In this document: piece by piece, positions 61,240 to 64,000 of the stretch
Numbering within the stretch: position 1 is the stretch's first letter
Layout: the number at the start of each line of letters is the position of its first letter
Source of the DNA: CAYSYY01 sp964576115 [NCBI: uncultured Gemmatimonadota bacterium]
GTDB lineage: Bacteria; Blakebacterota; Blakebacteria; Blakebacterales
Reading direction: 5' to 3'
NCBI GenBank assembly: GCA_964576115.1
Contig: CAZNUA010000010.1
Location: 9,798-73,797, forward strand
Length of the DNA stretch: 64,000 bases
Position numbers and translations under genes: made by a program
Notes under the pieces: generated by a model
The model's input: the letters and a program-made list of their open reading frames with translations, nothing else
Told to the model about the DNA's origin: nothing
Databases searched by the model: none

Positions 61240-61979
61240 CTCCGCCCGCCGACATCGCCATCCAGGCCGTCGACCTGACCCGTCGCTTCGGTCGTTTCAC
61301 CGCCGTCGATGCCGTATCGTTCGCCGTCGCGCGAGGCGAGATATTCGGCCTGCTCGGAGCCAACGGGGCCGGGAAAACGACTATCATCCGCATGTTGACC
61401 GGTTTGCTGCGGCCCAGCGGGGGCGAGGCCTGGGTGGTGGGCGTGCCGGTTCACGACCGCCCCGAGCAGGTCAAGCCGCGCCTCGGGTATATGTCGCAGA
61501 AATTTTCTCTCTACGAAGATCTCACGGTGGAAGAGAATCTGTCCTTCTTCGGCGGGGTGTACGGTTTGCGGCGCCGCGAACTCGCCGGTCGCCGGACCGA
61601 GCTGATCGACCTCTTCGATCTGGGCCGGATGGGAGACCGGACGACGGGGCAACTCCCGGTCGGACACCGTCAGCGGCTGGCCCTGGCCTGCGCCCTGATC
61701 CACCGTCCATCCCTGCTCTTTCTCGACGAGCCCACCGGCGGTATCGATCCGGTGGCCCGGCGGCGCTTCTGGCGGATCATCTCCGAGGCAGCCCGACAGG
61801 GTACGACCATCCTGGTGACCACCCACTACATGGACGAAGCCGAGTACTGTCATCGGCTCGGTATCATGCAGGCCGGCCGTCTGGCTGCGACCGGATCTCC
61901 CCCCGAGCTGCGGGCCGGTTACCGGGCGGCCTCGATCGAAGAAGTCTTCATGGCGATCGCCTCCGGGGAGGCGGCCTGA
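61236..61979 (+). CDS. ABC ATPase corresponding to the C-terminal half of YbhF
   Basis: 247 aa. Walker A GANGAGKTT (37-45), Walker B LLFLDEPTGGIDP near 163 and the switch in TTHYMDEAEYCHRLG near 199. The signature is degenerate: LPVGHRQR instead of LSGGQ. The same degeneracy (LPLG-type) is seen in the second domain of YbhF-type proteins, so this is likely a family trait, with the two ATPases forming an asymmetric pair. The stop overlaps the next start (TGATG). Confidence 0.9.
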   Translation: MTPPADIAIQAVDLTRRFGRFTAVDAVSFAVARGEIFGLLGANGAGKTTIIRMLTGLLRPSGGEAWVVGVPVHDRPEQVKPRLGYMSQKFSLYEDLTVEENLSFFGGVYGLRRRELAGRRTELIDLFDLGRMGDRTTGQLPVGHRQRLALACALIHRPSLLFLDEPTGGIDPVARRRFWRIISEAARQGTTILVTTHYMDEAEYCHRLGIMQAGRLAATGSPPELRAGYRAASIEEVFMAIASGEAA

Positions 61980-63121
61980 TGTTCGGCCGGATCGGAGCCG
62001 TCATGGGCAAGGAACTGCGGCACATCGTACGCGATGCCCGCAGCCTGACCATCATCGTACTCATGCCGATCGTCATGACCTTTCTCTACGGCCATGCCAT
62101 GAGCCTGGATATCAAGAACATTCCTCTCGGTGTGGTGGATCACGATCGCACCCCCGAGAGCCGGCAACTGACCGATGCTTTCACCGCCTCGGGCCAGTTC
62201 GTCCTCGCCGCTCGATATCCCGATGCCGACGCCGCCCGGCAGGGTATGTTGAACCGTGAAACGGTTCTCACCCTCGTTATCCCGGTCGGGTACGCCCGGG
62301 GGCTGGCGGCGGGTTCGGCGCGGGCGGTCGAGTTCGTTCTCGACGGTTCCAACGCCAACACCGCTTCGATGGCGCTGGGCTACGCCCGGGGGATCGTTTC
62401 GAAAACAGCGGTCGAGACGGCGGTCAGCCTGCTGACGGCCGAAGGGGTACAGGGAATGTCGACCACCGGCGGTCTGCCGGTCACGGTCCAGACCCGCCTC
62501 TGGTACAATCCCGAGCTGCGCAGCAGCCATTTCATCGTCCCCGCTCTGATTGCGGTCATTCTCATGATGGCCTCGGCTCTGCTCACCAGCGTCACCATCG
62601 TGCGCGAGAAGGAGACCGGCACCCTCGAACAGCTTCTGGTCAGTCCGGTCCGCAGCGGCGAGTTGATCGTCGGCAAGGTTCTCCCCTACGGATTTCTGGC
62701 CCTGGCGGACGGGGCCTTCATCCTCCTCAGCGGAGCGCTGGTGTTCGGGGTGCCGATCCGGGGCAGCCTGACCGTGCTCGCTGTCTACACCACTCTCTAT
62801 ATCATGGCCGCACTGTCGATCGGTCTCTTTCTCTCCACCCTGCTGGCCGAGCAGCGGGTGGCGACCTTCGGGGCCCTGCTGGTTACTGTTCTGCCGGCCT
62901 TCATGCTCTCCGATTTCATCTTCCCCGTGCGTAGCATGCCGGGCGTGCTGCAGCTTCTGAGCCGGACCGTGCCCGCCACCTACTACATTCCGATCGTGCG
63001 GGGAGTACTGCTCAAGGGATCGGGGGCGGCCCTGTTCTACTCCAACGGTGCTTTCATGCTCCTTTTCATGGTGTTGCTGCTGGCGGCCAGCGTGCTGCGC
63101 TTCAAGCCCCGCCTGGAGTAA
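61979..63121 (+). CDS. YbhS-like ABC-2 permease
   Basis: 380 aa. Helix 1 at about 18-36, a periplasmic domain (about 45-180, IPLGVVDHDRTPESRQLTDAF), then five helices with the ABC-2 motif REKETGTLEQLLVSPVRSGELIVGKV at about 218-243. These proteins export drugs or lipids together with the paired ATPases. Same-strand neighbours on either side are coupled or 4 bp away. Family YbhS/YhhJ. Confidence 0.9.
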   Translation: MFGRIGAVMGKELRHIVRDARSLTIIVLMPIVMTFLYGHAMSLDIKNIPLGVVDHDRTPESRQLTDAFTASGQFVLAARYPDADAARQGMLNRETVLTLVIPVGYARGLAAGSARAVEFVLDGSNANTASMALGYARGIVSKTAVETAVSLLTAEGVQGMSTTGGLPVTVQTRLWYNPELRSSHFIVPALIAVILMMASALLTSVTIVREKETGTLEQLLVSPVRSGELIVGKVLPYGFLALADGAFILLSGALVFGVPIRGSLTVLAVYTTLYIMAALSIGLFLSTLLAEQRVATFGALLVTVLPAFMLSDFIFPVRSMPGVLQLLSRTVPATYYIPIVRGVLLKGSGAALFYSNGAFMLLFMVLLLAASVLRFKPRLE

Positions 63122-63125
63122 GCCG

Positions 63126-64000
63126 ATGAGAAGCCTGCGCGTCATCGGTCATCTCTTCCGCAAGGAACTGATTCAGCTCCGACGCGATCATCAGCTGCGG
63201 GCCATGGTCGCGATCATGCCGATCATCATGACCCTGCTGCTGGGGTACGCCATCACCCGCGACGTGAAGGACCTGCCGCTCGGGATCCTCGATTACGATC
63301 ATTCCCCCGAGAGCCGGGGCCTGGCCGAATCCTTCCGGCACAACGAGACCTTCGCCCTGGAGCGGATCCTGGCCGGGCCGGCCCAGATGCGGGCCGGTCT
63401 CGATGCCGGCGAGATCGCCGCCGCGCTGGTGATCCCGGCCGGGTTCGGCCGCGACCTGGGGCGGCAGAAACGGGCCGAGGTGCAGGTTATCCTCGACGGC
63501 GTGGACAGCAATGCGTCGTTGATTGCCGCGGCCCATGCCCGCGGTATCGTGGAATCGTTCGCCCTCGAGCGGGTACGGTCCCTGCTCGCAGGCCGCCCGC
63601 TGCCCGACCTGCAGCCCCGTCTCACGGTGCTGTTCAATCCCGGACTGCTGAGCCGGATCTATATGGTCCCCGGGGTGGTGGTCATCCTGCTGACCATGCT
63701 GACCTCGCTGGTAACCGGTCTCGGCCTGGTGCGGGAGCGGGAGGCGGGTACCCTTGAACAGCTTTCGGTGACTCCGATCCGCACCGTCGAACTCGTTCTC
63801 GGCAAAGTCCTTCCCTTCGTCGGCATTGCCTTCGTCGTCCTGACCTTCGCTATCGGTATCTGCATTCTCTGGTTTCGGGTACCCCTGCGGGGGTCGATAC
63901 CCCTGCTGGCATTTTTCGCCGTGCTCTTCCTCCTGAACACCCTCGGTCTGGGGATTCTGGTTTCGACGGTGGCCCGCACCCAGCAGCAGGCGCTCTTCAT
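63126..64000 (+). CDS. YbhR-like ABC-2 permease (partial, runs off the window)
   Basis: The frame is open from the ATG at 63126 to the window end (291 codons). It is homologous in design to the preceding permease: helix 1 (about 24-40), periplasmic domain with LPLGILDYDHSPESRGLAESF near 50-70, and the hallmark REREAGTLEQLSVTPIRTVELVLGKV near 204-229. It is the second subunit of the heterodimeric ABC-2 channel. The C-terminal end lies outside the window. Confidence 0.9.
   Translation, partial: MRSLRVIGHLFRKELIQLRRDHQLRAMVAIMPIIMTLLLGYAITRDVKDLPLGILDYDHSPESRGLAESFRHNETFALERILAGPAQMRAGLDAGEIAAALVIPAGFGRDLGRQKRAEVQVILDGVDSNASLIAAAHARGIVESFALERVRSLLAGRPLPDLQPRLTVLFNPGLLSRIYMVPGVVVILLTMLTSLVTGLGLVREREAGTLEQLSVTPIRTVELVLGKVLPFVGIAFVVLTFAIGICILWFRVPLRGSIPLLAFFAVLFLLNTLGLGILVSTVARTQQQALF

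Overview
This 64 kb window is high-GC, gene-dense bacterial chromosome. Two TonB-dependent receptors, an Omp85-like barrel fusion, several signal-peptide-bearing outer-membrane-type proteins and lipoproteins with clear lipoboxes show a diderm (Gram-negative) envelope. The mix of TolB-like propeller/peptidase/barrel fusions, DUF3108, DUF4340/Gld-type ABC genes and MauE-like redox proteins fits a lineage of the FCB or Gemmatimonadota-like type. No rRNA, tRNA or universal marker is present, so this placement is an inference. I see no phage, insertion sequence, CRISPR array or RNA gene other than a riboswitch.

Layout. 1-157: two copies of a 92-bp tandem repeat. 158-2397: thiol-redox neighbourhood (UshA-like exported metallophosphoesterase with a CxC, a membrane-anchored thioredoxin-fold protein, MauE-like membrane protein). 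2532-7489: housekeeping genes (degenerate aldo/keto reductase, RluA pseudouridine synthase, TatA, inositol-phosphatase family, GNAT, HAD). 7561-11040: MacA/MacB-type export pair without an ATPase gene, then a Ca/Na antiporter. 11063-16888: 1150-aa peptidase/propeller/barrel fusion, a 38-aa membrane peptide, patatin and M20 amidase. 17078-18968: lipoprotein, small membrane protein and K+ channel with TrkA-N domain, all translationally coupled. 19196-23841: envelope proteins ending in a TonB receptor. 23941-27133: nuclease, phosphofructokinase, dicarboxylate symporter. 27187-33271: SGNH hydrolase, large membrane protein, NhaC antiporter, STAS and Lrp-type sensor domains, exported protein. 33472-41007: membrane proteins, M1 peptidase, SPOR lipoprotein, DUF917.

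41099-43454 is a cobalamin riboswitch followed by a BtuB-like receptor. 43722-44873 is a geranylgeranyl-reductase-type flavoprotein. 45014-54739 is a nine-gene, same-strand block: an exported transglutaminase-like enzyme coupled to an ABC exporter and a lipoprotein, then a Gld-type ABC transporter with GldG-like and DUF4340 proteins and a YIP1 protein. 54852-57464 is a secreted six-hairpin glycosidase. 58511 to the window end is an autoregulated efflux operon of the E. coli cecR-ybhGFSR type, with a consensus promoter and a TetR operator placed at the start site. Its ATPase is split into two genes, and the last permease runs off the window.

The most unusual non-coding content is a family of imperfect inverted-repeat elements (18967-19129, 33268-33475, 43494-43637). 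They share one core but have different arms, and most begin at or just after a stop codon. A linked hairpin module occurs at 43640-43668 and 58559-58587 in the leaders of two operons.
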